Assembly: GCA_016714025.1 (NCBI GenBank)
Contig: JADJOB010000002.1
Span: 1,892,001-1,956,000 of the forward strand
DNA length: 64,000 nucleotides
Origin: Saprospiraceae bacterium
Lineage (GTDB): Bacteria; Bacteroidota; Bacteroidia; Chitinophagales; Saprospiraceae
Direction: 5' to 3'
Positions 1 through 9,049 of the stretch are shown one piece after another. The notes beneath the pieces are model-generated. The model searched no databases and was not told where the DNA came from. It saw nothing but the letters and a program-made list of their open reading frames with translations. The stretch's first letter is position 1, and every line of letters starts with the position of its first letter. Made by a program: the position numbers and the translations under genes.

Positions 1-564
1 TTTTACAGATTTAATTTTAAGAACACGCTGTCGAAATTAACTTTGTTGCTGTTGCCATTAGGGTGCTTGACATTATTTATTGACTTTAATAGCTTGGTAG
101 ATGCAATACCTGCCTGGAATCGATTGGTGACTTTGGCAGGAAAGGAGGAAGCGAGATCTACCTTATGGTTGCAGGGGATTGAAGCTTTCAAGGATTCAAA
201 CTTTATAGGCTTGGGGATTGAGCAATTTAAGAATCCACAAAATTACAGTCGTTACGTTGGAGCAACTGAAAATGTTAGCGTTGCAAATCAGGCAGGTTTG
301 GTATTACACAACGATTACCTTACGGTATTGGTTGAATATGGGATTTTGGCATTTATCTGTTTTGTGGGTTTTTATATGGGTATAATACGGAGATTGAATT
401 CAAGTTATTTTAATAATCCAAATTTATTTGTTTTTAAAATATGCTTTTGGAATATGGCTATTTTTTCAATGTTCGCTTCTAGTTTTCAGTCGCATTCACT
501 TTGGTTTGTGTATATTTTTTTGACTTTTGTATCCAACAGAGATATTAAAATGGATAAGATTTAA
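1..564 (+). CDS. O-antigen ligase/polymerase-like membrane protein, C-terminal part (cut by window start)
   Basis: The reading frame is open to the first base of the window, so the N-terminal half lies outside it; the TTG at 43 is an internal leucine, not a start. The visible part has the Wzy_C-type pattern: a hydrophobic segment, then R-x3-LW-x2-G near the middle, GLGIEQF, and HNDYLTVLVEYG just before another membrane segment. Proteins of this family are multi-pass inner-membrane enzymes that ligate or polymerise O-antigen or capsule units on the periplasmic side. It is followed after 27 bases by an acyltransferase and a glycosyltransferase on the same strand, which supports a surface polysaccharide locus. 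The family is clear, but ligase and polymerase cannot be told apart from sequence. Confidence 0.8.
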   Translation, partial: FYRFNFKNTLSKLTLLLLPLGCLTLFIDFNSLVDAIPAWNRLVTLAGKEEARSTLWLQGIEAFKDSNFIGLGIEQFKNPQNYSRYVGATENVSVANQAGLVLHNDYLTVLVEYGILAFICFVGFYMGIIRRLNSSYFNNPNLFVFKICFWNMAIFSMFASSFQSHSLWFVYIFLTFVSNRDIKMDKI

Positions 565-591
565 ATTGTATGGAAGATTTAATTTAATTTA

Positions 592-1149
592 ATGAAAATT
601 ATTAGAGTATTAAGTGCATATATCAGGTTTATATTCCATAAGCTATATTATTTAAAATCTTTGAGGGGTTCGTGGATTGGTTTAATGTTTTGGAATGCTA
701 AAATCTTGATAGAATCCAATGGGGATTTAAAGTTGGGAAAAAAAATAATTCTGTCAGATTATTCTGAACTAAAGGCAATTGGGTCATTAGTTATTGGATC
801 TAAAGTATTTGTCAATAAGTATAGTAGAATTATTTCACTAGATAATATTCAGATAGGAAGTAATGTATTAATAGCTCAATTTGTAACTATTTTGGATCAT
901 GATCATAATAGAATTATGCATCACGGCAACATGATTTTTGAGAATTACAACACTGGCCCTGTTTATATCGGTGACAATGTGCTTATTGGTGATAAAGTTA
1001 CTATTTTAAAGGGTAGTCATATTGGCAATAACGTAGTCATTGGTGCAAATTGTGTAATTAATGGTTTAATTCCTTCAAATAGTATTGTTTCATTTAAAAA
1101 AGATTCTCAAATAATTCTTAAGAATAAAATAGAGGATGCCAAAATATGA
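592..1149 (+). CDS. Hexapeptide-repeat acyltransferase (LbH fold)
   Basis: The 185-residue protein is built mostly of left-handed beta-helix hexapeptide repeats ([IV]-G-x4 steps such as IGSNVLI, IGDNVLIGDKV, IGNNVVIGANC). A DHDHN segment near residue 103 supplies the likely catalytic histidine of the maltose/colanic-acid O-acetyltransferase group. Such enzymes acetylate sugar hydroxyls from acetyl-CoA in the cytoplasm. The first 40 residues are basic and hydrophobic and lie outside the repeats. The end overlaps the next gene by 14 bases, so the two are probably co-translated. The likely role is O-acetylation of a polysaccharide repeat unit; the acceptor sugar is unknown. Confidence 0.85.
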   Translation: MKIIRVLSAYIRFIFHKLYYLKSLRGSWIGLMFWNAKILIESNGDLKLGKKIILSDYSELKAIGSLVIGSKVFVNKYSRIISLDNIQIGSNVLIAQFVTILDHDHNRIMHHGNMIFENYNTGPVYIGDNVLIGDKVTILKGSHIGNNVVIGANCVINGLIPSNSIVSFKKDSQIILKNKIEDAKI

Positions 1150-2164
1150 TTATTTGTTAATTGGTCCTTATCCATTTGGGCATTCAAAGCAAATTGGAGG
1201 CGCTACCATACTTTTTAAAATATTAGTGGACAGCTGTAATGAGAATCGCATTCTAAATGCAGTCATTCCAACAAATAAATTTCAAGGAAAATTTTACAAT
1301 TTGGTTAACTTTTTCCTGGTTTTAATGAAAGCAATTAGATTGATACCGCTTTCGGGTACGATTTTTTTAAATGTAAATAGGAGAGGATATGTATATATCG
1401 CTCCATTCATTTCATTTTATACATGGATATGGAATAGAAAATTTGTTTTAAGAATATTCGGTGGCGATGCAATTGATATATATTTATTATCTGGGTTTGT
1501 ACAAAAATGGATACTATATAGACTGTATAAAAGTTGTTCGTTGTTATTTTGCGAAACGAAAGCAGAAGTTAATTTTTTTAAATCTGTGAATCCTAGAAGT
1601 TTTTGGTTTCCTAATTCACGTCCATTAGGAGCAAATTTTATATCTAGACATTATGCAAAGAAATTTGTTTACATAAGTCAGATAAAAGAATCAAAAGGGA
1701 TTCTAGTCCTATTAAATGTATTTCAAGAATTAGATTCTACATATCAATTGGAAATATATGGGCCAATAATTGAACCTAAGTTGGATTGGATAAAATCAAC
1801 TAAATATTATAAAGGAATTTTAAATTTTGATTCAGTAACAAGAGTCTTAAATGAGCAGAATGTTTTGATTCTACCAACTTTTCATCATGGCGAAGGATAT
1901 CCTGGAATTATCATTGAGGCCTACATGATGTCTATTCCTGTAATAACAACTAATTGGAAGTCAATTAAGGATATTGTAGCTATTGGTCGATCTGGTATTT
2001 TAGTTGAACCAAATTCTAAAGAATCTTTAAAAGCTGCAATTCTAAGTATTGATCCTTTAAATTACATTATTTTAAATCATGGTGCTTATGAGCTTGCTAT
2101 TGAATTTGATTCTAAGCGTATACATAATCAGATCCATAATATAGTTAATTCAGTGGATAATTAA
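1136..2164 (+). CDS. Glycosyltransferase family 4 (GT-B)
   Basis: The 342-residue protein has a GT-B layout: an N-terminal donor-independent domain beginning with YLLIGPYPFGHSKQIGGAT (a glycine-rich acceptor-side loop) and a C-terminal nucleotide-sugar domain. The latter holds the E-x7-E motif in EGYPGIIIE, followed by PVITTNWKSIKDIV and GRSGILVEP, which are typical of GT4 retaining transferases. It presumably adds a sugar to the lipid-linked repeat unit on the cytoplasmic face. The ATG lies inside the upstream acyltransferase gene, and the asparagine synthetase-like gene follows after 9 bases, consistent with one operon. Donor and linkage cannot be predicted. Confidence 0.85.
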   Translation: MPKYDYLLIGPYPFGHSKQIGGATILFKILVDSCNENRILNAVIPTNKFQGKFYNLVNFFLVLMKAIRLIPLSGTIFLNVNRRGYVYIAPFISFYTWIWNRKFVLRIFGGDAIDIYLLSGFVQKWILYRLYKSCSLLFCETKAEVNFFKSVNPRSFWFPNSRPLGANFISRHYAKKFVYISQIKESKGILVLLNVFQELDSTYQLEIYGPIIEPKLDWIKSTKYYKGILNFDSVTRVLNEQNVLILPTFHHGEGYPGIIIEAYMMSIPVITTNWKSIKDIVAIGRSGILVEPNSKESLKAAILSIDPLNYIILNHGAYELAIEFDSKRIHNQIHNIVNSVDN

Positions 2165-2173
2165 ATAATTCAT

Positions 2174-4075
2174 ATGTGCGGAATATTTGGACTAGTTTCA
2201 AATCTATGGATATCTGAGGCAGAACTGGCCGCTAAAATGATCAAACATCGTGGGCCAGATGATTATGGGATTTACCGTGAAGAATCTCTTTGTTTGATTC
2301 ATTATCGCTTGGCAATACAAGATTTGTCGGCGGCTGGACATCAGCCCATGTGGAGTGCAGATGGCCGCTATTGCATTTTAGTCAATGGAGAGATCTACAA
2401 TCATTGGGAATTGCGTAAAGAGCTGGTTGAAAAATATGAGTTCAAATCTCAATGCGATGCCGAAACAATGTTATATGCATTTGTTGAATGGAATACAGAT
2501 AGTTTTAAAAGACTCAATGGAATATTTGCCGCAGTTATTTATGACAAGGTAACACAAGAACTGTTTATTGTTAGAGATCCATTAGGTGTAAAACCTTGCT
2601 ATTATTTGGATACCATAGAAGGATTTGCATTTTGTTCGGAATTAAAAGCGTTTGATAAACTGAGTAATTGGGATCGAAGTTTAGATTATCGTGCTATTTT
2701 TAACTACTTGAATTTTTTATGGTCTCCCGGAGAACAAACACCTTTTAAACGGGTTAAAAAGTTGTTACCCGGTAATTTTTTACGCTACAATATTTCTACA
2801 AGAAAAATTATTTCATGTACTTCTTATTATAAAATTCCATTTGATGGGACCTATGATCTGAAAACCGAGGATGAATGGATAGATTTAATTGATCTCGCCT
2901 TGCAAAAAGCCGTTTCAAGGCAATTGCTTTCGGATGTGCCGGTTGCTTATTTTATAAGTGGTGGATTGGATTCAAGTTTAATTGCTGCAATTGCACGGAC
3001 ATTACAACCCAATTTAAAACTCAAAGGCTACACAATAAATAGTCAAATGCAATCCGGTGCAGATGGGTTTGCAGATGATTTGCCTTATGCGAAACAAGTA
3101 GCAAAATTGTTAAATATAGATTTGGAAATTGTAAGCGGAGAATTGGACTATCTAAAAGAATTTGAAGAAATGGTTATTCAGTTGGATGAACCTCAAGCTG
3201 ATGTTGCACCAATATATGTAGCCCATATTGCAAAAGAGGCTCGAAAAAATGGTTATTATGTATTGATTGGTGGAGTTGGGGGAGATGATTTGTTCGCTGG
3301 TTACCGCAGACACCAGGCAGCAAGATATGATGCATGGCTTATGGTTTTACCAAGTGCTATACGTAACTTAATTTGTAAGGTCGGAGTTTTAGGATTGGGG
3401 AATGGTCCAAGATCTAGACGGTTTAATAAGTTTCTTTCAAGGCACCAATACGAATCCATTGACACTGTTTTGGCTGAAAATTACCGTTGGATGGATAGGC
3501 AAGAATTGTTGAAATTGTTTTCCGAATCTATTAAAAGGGAATTGGAGTCTTATGATCCAACAGAAATTCTGGTAAAAAATCTTGCAGAGATTCCCGAAGA
3601 GCGAAATGCACTCAATAAATTGCTATTCTGGGATATGAAGTTCTTTTTAGGAGATCATAATCTAAATTATTCAGATAAAGCGAGTATGCAGTATGGGGTT
3701 GAATTAAGGGTTCCTTTTTTAGATTTGGAGCTTATTGAACTCAGCACAAGAATTCCCCCTGAGCTCAAAATAAAAAACGGAATTAGTAAGTATTTATTAA
3801 AAAAAGTGGCCGAACGGTATTTGCCGCATGAAATTATTTATCGATCTAAAACTGGTTTTGGAGCACCGATTAGAAAATGGATTGTTTTTGACCATGAAAA
3901 GGAGGTTTCAAGGCAATTGGAACAGCTATATGAGTTAAGTAATTATGCATTAGATAAAATTAAGATCAAACAATTGCTACTTAAAAATAAAACAAATCAA
4001 ATTGATGCATCTTATTGTATTCAAAGTTTGTTGTCGATTAGTTTTTGGTTAAAGAAATATTGTAATTTAAAATGA
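2174..4075 (+). CDS. asnB: Asparagine synthetase B-type glutamine-dependent amidotransferase
   Basis: The protein is 633 residues, the usual length for the family. Cys2 follows the start Met (MCGIFG) and is the Ntn glutaminase nucleophile. R45, the NGE motif near 71-73 and D95 line the glutamine site. The PP-loop SGGLDSS at 262-268 marks the C-terminal ATP-pyrophosphatase domain, which adenylates a carboxylate before amide transfer. AsnB converts aspartate to asparagine, but homologues inside O-antigen clusters often amidate uronic acids or related sugar carboxylates. The position directly behind a glycosyltransferase and before convergent methyltransferases favours such a role here. Both catalytic halves look intact. 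It runs convergent to the next gene with only 9 bases between. Confidence 0.9.
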   Translation: MCGIFGLVSNLWISEAELAAKMIKHRGPDDYGIYREESLCLIHYRLAIQDLSAAGHQPMWSADGRYCILVNGEIYNHWELRKELVEKYEFKSQCDAETMLYAFVEWNTDSFKRLNGIFAAVIYDKVTQELFIVRDPLGVKPCYYLDTIEGFAFCSELKAFDKLSNWDRSLDYRAIFNYLNFLWSPGEQTPFKRVKKLLPGNFLRYNISTRKIISCTSYYKIPFDGTYDLKTEDEWIDLIDLALQKAVSRQLLSDVPVAYFISGGLDSSLIAAIARTLQPNLKLKGYTINSQMQSGADGFADDLPYAKQVAKLLNIDLEIVSGELDYLKEFEEMVIQLDEPQADVAPIYVAHIAKEARKNGYYVLIGGVGGDDLFAGYRRHQAARYDAWLMVLPSAIRNLICKVGVLGLGNGPRSRRFNKFLSRHQYESIDTVLAENYRWMDRQELLKLFSESIKRELESYDPTEILVKNLAEIPEERNALNKLLFWDMKFFLGDHNLNYSDKASMQYGVELRVPFLDLELIELSTRIPPELKIKNGISKYLLKKVAERYLPHEIIYRSKTGFGAPIRKWIVFDHEKEVSRQLEQLYELSNYALDKIKIKQLLLKNKTNQIDASYCIQSLLSISFWLKKYCNLK

Positions 4076-4084
4076 TTTATATTA

Positions 4085-4783
4085 TTATTTTGCAAGAACC
4101 ATTAAAGAGTAATCCCCTAGAATTCTACTAGTCCAATCCTTGTTTATAAGTGAAAGTAGTATTCTTGCTATATTCATTATTTTCGTGCGAAGTTTTTGAT
4201 TATGTAGCTCGATAGATCCTGGTGTATAGAAATAGTCAATAATTTCAAGCTCACAATCGTTTAAAGTAGCCAATGCTGTTTCTTTAGTAAAATAATGTAG
4301 ATGGCCTACTGATTTCCTAAAGTAAATTGGCATATTTCTAAGTATACTTAGCATAGATATATCTAAAGGAATGTGAAAAATTTTATAAGTAGCCAATTTA
4401 TTAGCTTTTTTTATAAAACCAAGATAATCTTCAACATGCTCAAATACGTCAATCATCAATAATAGATCGAAACGATTGTTATTTTCTGTTGGATCTCCTA
4501 AATGAAAAATTAGCTGATTGTTACTTCTTGTTTCCCAGAAGGGAACTAAGTCAGGAGCAATGTCATATCCTGTAAATGAAATTTTTTGGGACGCAAAGCA
4601 TTTTTGTAATTGTACTAATATTTCTCCTGCTCCGCAACCAATTTCTATAATGCTATTTAATTTTAGTCCATTGCGAGAAATAATTCTTATAATTTGTTGT
4701 GATTTCCAAAGCGAATCTTCTATATGCCATGTTTTATTTTTATTTAAGTATTCAGAATTCTTTGAAATGTATTGATTCATCAT
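4085..4783 (-). CDS. Class I SAM-dependent methyltransferase
   Basis: The 232-residue protein has motif I IIEIGCGAGE (about residues 45-54), an acidic end of strand 2 (TGYDIAPD) and motif IV LLLMIDVFEHVEDY, all typical of Rossmann-fold methyltransferases of the type-11/23 group. The C-terminal part is more hydrophobic. It is the last gene of a minus-strand run with another methyltransferase and a glycosyltransferase-like gene, so the probable substrate is a polysaccharide sugar or its lipid-linked precursor. It starts with two adjacent ATG codons and either could be used. Substrate unknown. Confidence 0.8.
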   Translation of the reverse strand: MMNQYISKNSEYLNKNKTWHIEDSLWKSQQIIRIISRNGLKLNSIIEIGCGAGEILVQLQKCFASQKISFTGYDIAPDLVPFWETRSNNQLIFHLGDPTENNNRFDLLLMIDVFEHVEDYLGFIKKANKLATYKIFHIPLDISMLSILRNMPIYFRKSVGHLHYFTKETALATLNDCELEIIDYFYTPGSIELHNQKLRTKIMNIARILLSLINKDWTSRILGDYSLMVLAK

Positions 4784-4825
4784 ATTGAATGAATTATGTT
4801 CTATTTAAATGAGTTTAATATAGCA

Positions 4826-5725
4826 TTATTTGGTTATTATAACAAGCATTTTATTTCTGATAGGGGTTAATCTAATAAAAATATTTAATGCATAACTAAT
4901 GGTCGGAATTAAAAAATTTGGAATAAACATTTTTCTTAGATAATATGATAATGGAAAGGAAAATTCATGAATTAAATCAAATTTGAGTATAGTCAAATTG
5001 TGATGATCACAAAATGTATTAAAATCAGTCCTTGAAAAAATCTGTTTATGACCAAAAAGATGATCAGAGTACATGATATTTAAAAAGCTTGGAATACTTC
5101 CAAATGAAAGTTTATAAGTCCACTCGCCAAATTTATGAAAAAAAGTATCCCGACAAGGGGTGTCTATAAACAGTAAGCCATTTTTTTTAAGCAATTTATT
5201 TGCACTTGAAAAAATTACTGTCGGATCATTAACATGCTCAATTACATCCCAAAGTGTAATTACATCAAAGCTATTCAAATGATTTGATAACCAGTATTCA
5301 GAATCGATTGGGTGAGGTACGATATTTTCTAATCCACTAATTTTTTTTGCATAATTTAATCGGTTTAATTCCGGTTCTATGCCATAGCATTCTGTATCCG
5401 CTGAGTTCATTAAGGATAGGTAGAGACCTCCACCACAGCCCACGTCGAGAATCTTAGATTTTAAATTTCCCTCTAAATATTTTTTAACCAAGCTTGCATG
5501 CTTTTCAAATCGCTTTTTGTTATACTGCAACTGATTGCTTAAATAGGATTGAATTTCTATTGTGAGTTCGGAGTCATCAGGAATTTTGTTTTCATCCTGT
5601 GGGGGGTCTAAATAATTACTGTAATGAAATCCACAATTTTTACAAACAATAACATTTGCATTTCGCAATTTATATTTTATACTTTCATTTGGAGTTTTGC
5701 AAATTTTACAATTCATTTGATTCAT
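4826..5725 (-). CDS. Zinc-ribbon class I SAM-dependent methyltransferase
   Basis: The 299-residue protein opens with a four-cysteine ribbon (C6-x2-C9 and C28-x2-C31), followed by a Rossmann domain with motif I LDVGCGGG near residue 94 and DVITLWDVIEHV as the post-II/IV region. This architecture is common for methyltransferases in bacterial surface-glycan clusters. The 5' end overlaps the upstream gene by 20 bases, so it is translated from the same mRNA as the glycosyltransferase-like gene. A second methyltransferase follows after 42 bases. Likely role: methylation of a sugar or glycan terminus. Substrate unknown. Confidence 0.8.
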   Translation of the reverse strand: MNQMNCKICKTPNESIKYKLRNANVIVCKNCGFHYSNYLDPPQDENKIPDDSELTIEIQSYLSNQLQYNKKRFEKHASLVKKYLEGNLKSKILDVGCGGGLYLSLMNSADTECYGIEPELNRLNYAKKISGLENIVPHPIDSEYWLSNHLNSFDVITLWDVIEHVNDPTVIFSSANKLLKKNGLLFIDTPCRDTFFHKFGEWTYKLSFGSIPSFLNIMYSDHLFGHKQIFSRTDFNTFCDHHNLTILKFDLIHEFSFPLSYYLRKMFIPNFLIPTISYALNIFIRLTPIRNKMLVIITK

Positions 5726-7145
5726 TTTTATTTAGAAGTGCAATTGCTCCGATTGCACTTAAACAAGTTTGTGTAGAACTCGGACCATTAAAATAAAATT
5801 CTTGCTGAATGCTGTGATTCCTTTCTGTAAGTTTATAATTTGGAATGCGAATGAAATTTAATATTTCTGAATCCAGTGATGCAAAATCAGATACAACTTG
5901 GGTTCCTCCCAATGCAACAAATTTTTTAATATGCGTATAATCCAACAACCTTCTTGCTGAATGCCAATAATTATAAGATGCATCTCCATCAAACATAGGT
6001 GCAATGTTTCCCTTTCCTGCCATGAGTGCATCCATCGATAAGGTAGAGCATGAATTGATGCAAACTACACAAGCGCTCAATACCGTTGATAGTTTTTGGA
6101 AATCAGTCTGATCCATGCTCCATAACAAGGAGCTTTCGGACATTTCCGGATAAAATAACAGAATGCGATGATTTTTTAAAGATTCTAAACGACGGATCCA
6201 TTCCGGATCAGCCATCCAACCTTTTACATTTTGAGGATGCGGACGGATAGCGAGTTGCATGGTTTCACCAAAAGCATTCTCAATAATCTTTTTAGCCAAA
6301 TATTCTACGATGTCAATTTCTCTGGGCGCAAACCGGGGCGAACTCATTCCAAAAACGATCCAGGGTTTGTTTGGATCTATGTTTAATGCACGTAACAGAT
6401 CGTTTCGAACTGCTTGTTTTTTTGTTTCCGTGTGAATATCAAAATGCGGCACACCACACAGATAGATCTTGTTTTCAGGAATTTGGTATTTTTCTATAAA
6501 CTCATTTTTCATTACGGGGCCCCAGGCGAGGTAGTAATCTGCCAGCGCTAAAAAATGTCCTTTGCAGGTAATGTTATCCCAACTCAATAAATGGATGGCT
6601 GTTTTAATCTTTAGTTTTTTTGCATTGTGCAACAGGATGCCTTCAGCCGGATTCACGGGATACGTAGCCAGGATCAGATCGGGATTGTTTTCTTGCAACA
6701 TGCTGAGTGCTTGCTTTGAATTCAAAAGTTGCTGTTCAAATTTCCAATACCATCTTCTCAGAAATGGAAAACTCCTGAATACATAATAAAAACAAATCAA
6801 TACATAAGGTAGGTATTTCAAGATCCAGAAGCGGTGTTTGGCCAGTCGGGTTTCGTGATAATGCTTTTCATACAAGGCCGGATTGCTTTTGATGTCTTCC
6901 AGAAAATACATGCGGTACAACATGTAGTTTGTTTTCCAGATCCAGGATTGAGGTTTAAATTCAATCAATTGAATACCATGCAAGGAACAGTAATCCATTA
7001 AATTGGGATCCTGTGCATCCGGTGAAATCAAACTCACTGGATACCCTTGTTTGCGCAAGAGTCCCAATAAATTGGTTTGCATCAGCATGCGGGCAGCAAA
7101 ACCATGGGATACCAAATAAGAGATATGTTTAAGCTTTTCTTGCAC
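5706..7145 (-). CDS. Surface-carbohydrate glycosyltransferase-like protein (GT-B-like)
   Basis: The 479-residue protein has no certain family assignment. It begins with SYLVSHGFAARMLMQTNLL and continues with LISPDAQDP, PDLILATYPVNP, and a second domain with KIYLCGVPHFDIH, IVFGMSSPRFAPRE, IRPHP and CINSCSTLSMDALMAGKG. These segments match the nucleotide-binding half of GT-B proteins related to CDP-glycerol glycerophosphotransferases and UDP-glycan epimerase-type folds. There is a basic, aromatic-rich stretch around 85-135, possibly membrane-associated. The start is GTG, since an in-frame TGA lies nine bases upstream. It is the first gene of the minus-strand methyltransferase run. A transferase role in capsule or LPS synthesis is inferred. 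Confidence 0.6.
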   Translation of the reverse strand: MQEKLKHISYLVSHGFAARMLMQTNLLGLLRKQGYPVSLISPDAQDPNLMDYCSLHGIQLIEFKPQSWIWKTNYMLYRMYFLEDIKSNPALYEKHYHETRLAKHRFWILKYLPYVLICFYYVFRSFPFLRRWYWKFEQQLLNSKQALSMLQENNPDLILATYPVNPAEGILLHNAKKLKIKTAIHLLSWDNITCKGHFLALADYYLAWGPVMKNEFIEKYQIPENKIYLCGVPHFDIHTETKKQAVRNDLLRALNIDPNKPWIVFGMSSPRFAPREIDIVEYLAKKIIENAFGETMQLAIRPHPQNVKGWMADPEWIRRLESLKNHRILLFYPEMSESSLLWSMDQTDFQKLSTVLSACVVCINSCSTLSMDALMAGKGNIAPMFDGDASYNYWHSARRLLDYTHIKKFVALGGTQVVSDFASLDSEILNFIRIPNYKLTERNHSIQQEFYFNGPSSTQTCLSAIGAIALLNKNESNEL

Positions 7146-7362
7146 GAATTGATTTCAGCCTTAAAAGTAAGAATATATTATTAAAATATATATGTGTTTT
7201 GATGGAGGTATCCGAAGCCACCCAGGATTTGTTTTCCATACATATTTGATGTTTTGAGATTCTTGTTTTTAAATGCAAGTTGTTGATTTCTGAATCAAAT
7301 CATTCACAATTGATTCACATACTTTAAGTTTTTCATAAAGCAACTTGCTTATCAGGAAAACT

Positions 7363-7370
7363 TATTTTTG
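7363..7370 (+). promoter_or_regulatory. Bacteroidota -7 promoter box for gldAFG
   Basis: TATTTTTG fits TAnnTTTG, with a TTG at 7345-7347 as possible -33 element. Transcription would start a few bases downstream and reach the ATG at 7389 after a very short leader. The box overlaps a TTG at 7368 that could otherwise be read as a start codon, which argues for the ATG at 7389. Confidence 0.6.
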
Positions 7371-7388
7371 CAAATAAAAATCTACAAA

Positions 7389-8312
7389 ATGGATGTTCGC
7401 ATAGATAATTTATCCAAAAGTTATGGCAACCAAAAAGCCGTAGATTCAATATCCTTCGACATAAAATCTGGTGAAATTGTTGGGTTTCTGGGTCCTAATG
7501 GAGCTGGTAAAACGACTACCATGAAAATGCTTACGCAGTATATGCAACCAGACTCAGGCACGATTTGGTATGACAACAGCAGTTCCTATGATGTTGATAT
7601 CCGTCGCGAAATCGGATACCTTCCCGAACACAATCCATTGTATGAGGATATGCCGGTAATGGATTATCTGGCTTTTTCGGCAGCATTGCAATCGGTTCCA
7701 CAGTCAGAAATTCCTTCAAGAGTCATTGAAATGGTGCGTATTTGTGGACTCGATATCGAAAAACACAAAAAGATCGGTGAACTTTCAAAAGGGTACCGTC
7801 AACGGGTCGGTTTAGCGCAGGCTATCATCCACAATCCTAAAGTTTTGATTTTAGATGAACCAACAACCGGATTAGACCCCAATCAAATCGTGGAAATCCG
7901 TGAACTGATTCGCAAATTAGGACGCGAAAAAACGGTGATCTTAAGTACACACATCTTACCGGAAGTGGAAGCAACTTGTGATCGGATTCTAATTATCAAT
8001 AAAGGTAAGATTGCAGCAGACGGCACCGTACAACAACTCCGAAAACAATCTGAAGGCAAGAGTTTGTTGCAAGTGCGCATTGATGGGGCTCCCGCAGAGC
8101 GAATCGCAGAAGGACTTCGTCTCATCGAAGGACTTCAGAAAGTCATGCTGGTCGATACCTTAAACAAACGCTTTGAAATTGAAAGCAATTCCGGAGAAGA
8201 AGTCAATCGTTTAGTGTATCGGACTTGTGTGCAAAACCATTGGGATTTATTGGAAATGATCCCATTTGAAACAAAATTGGAAGATATTTTCAGAGACCTT
8301 ACTATAAACTAA
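7389..8312 (+). CDS. gldA: Gliding motility ABC transporter ATP-binding protein GldA
   Basis: The 307-residue ABC ATPase has a Walker A GPNGAGKT at 35-42, signature LSKGYRQR, Walker B VLILDEPTTGLDPNQ, and the switch histidine in ILSTHILPE. A C-terminal extension of about 90 residues is typical of GldA. It forms a transporter with GldF and GldG that is required for gliding in Flavobacterium johnsoniae; the substrate is not established. The ATG at 7389 is chosen over an in-frame TTG at 7368 because that TTG lies inside the promoter box. gldF follows after 6 bases and gldG after a further 8, so this is one transcription unit. Confidence 0.92.
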   Translation: MDVRIDNLSKSYGNQKAVDSISFDIKSGEIVGFLGPNGAGKTTTMKMLTQYMQPDSGTIWYDNSSSYDVDIRREIGYLPEHNPLYEDMPVMDYLAFSAALQSVPQSEIPSRVIEMVRICGLDIEKHKKIGELSKGYRQRVGLAQAIIHNPKVLILDEPTTGLDPNQIVEIRELIRKLGREKTVILSTHILPEVEATCDRILIINKGKIAADGTVQQLRKQSEGKSLLQVRIDGAPAERIAEGLRLIEGLQKVMLVDTLNKRFEIESNSGEEVNRLVYRTCVQNHWDLLEMIPFETKLEDIFRDLTIN

Positions 8313-8318
8313 AATTGT

Positions 8319-9041
8319 ATGAATAATCCCGTTTGGATCATCGCAAAAAAAGAGTTGAATTCCTTTTTCGATTCTTTAACAGCCTATATTTTATTGATTG
8401 CATTTTTAGGCTTCAGTGGATTTTTTACTTGGATTACCGGTTCCGATATCTTTATGCGAAAAGAAGCTGATTTGGAAGTGTTCTTTAGTGTGTCAAAGTG
8501 GACGCTCTTCTTTTTTATTCCGGCTATCACTATGAAAATGCTTGCAGAAGAAAACAAATCAGGTACCATTGAATTGTTATTGACGAAAGCCATTACAGCT
8601 CGCCAAATAATTTTAGGAAAATTTCTTGCTTGTTTTTTGCTGATTGGTGTTGCATTGCTTTTTACAGTAAGTTATTACATTACAGTAAGTCAAATTGGAA
8701 ATATTGATCATGGAGCAACGCTTTGCGGTTACCTGGGATTGTTGCTTATGAGCGCAGCTTATATCGGTATTGGAATGTTTGCAAGCAGCATTACCAACAA
8801 TCAAATTGTGGCGTTTTTACTGGCTTTGCTTATCGGCGTGTTTTTTCATTTCATATTTGATATGATGAGTTATAATTCCGGAGGTTTTGTAGCACAGCTT
8901 CTCAGTGGATTAAGTGTTAACCGGCATTTTGAATCCTTGTCACAAGGTGTTTTAGATACGAAAGACATTTTGTTTTTTGCAAGTTTGACAATCACCGGAT
9001 TGCTATTATCAGAAGTTTTTATTTCAAAACGGATTAAATAA
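8319..9041 (+). CDS. gldF: Gliding motility ABC transporter permease GldF
   Basis: The 240-residue membrane protein has about six hydrophobic segments and belongs to the ABC-2 permease family. Diagnostic stretches are WIIAKKELNSFFDSLTAYI at the N-terminus and EENKSGTIELLLTKAI after the second membrane segment; the E-x-G-T-x-E-x-L-L coupling motif contacts the ATPase. It lies between gldA and gldG with gaps of 6 and 8 bases. Together the three make the inner-membrane Gld transporter. Length is as expected for the family. Confidence 0.9.
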   Translation: MNNPVWIIAKKELNSFFDSLTAYILLIAFLGFSGFFTWITGSDIFMRKEADLEVFFSVSKWTLFFFIPAITMKMLAEENKSGTIELLLTKAITARQIILGKFLACFLLIGVALLFTVSYYITVSQIGNIDHGATLCGYLGLLLMSAAYIGIGMFASSITNNQIVAFLLALLIGVFFHFIFDMMSYNSGGFVAQLLSGLSVNRHFESLSQGVLDTKDILFFASLTITGLLLSEVFISKRIK

Positions 9042-9049
9042 AGCAGACT

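Noticed and set aside
7368..7388. Upstream TTG start for gldA
   Set aside because: The TTG lies inside the TAnnTTTG promoter box; the ATG at 7389 gives the normal GldA N-terminus.
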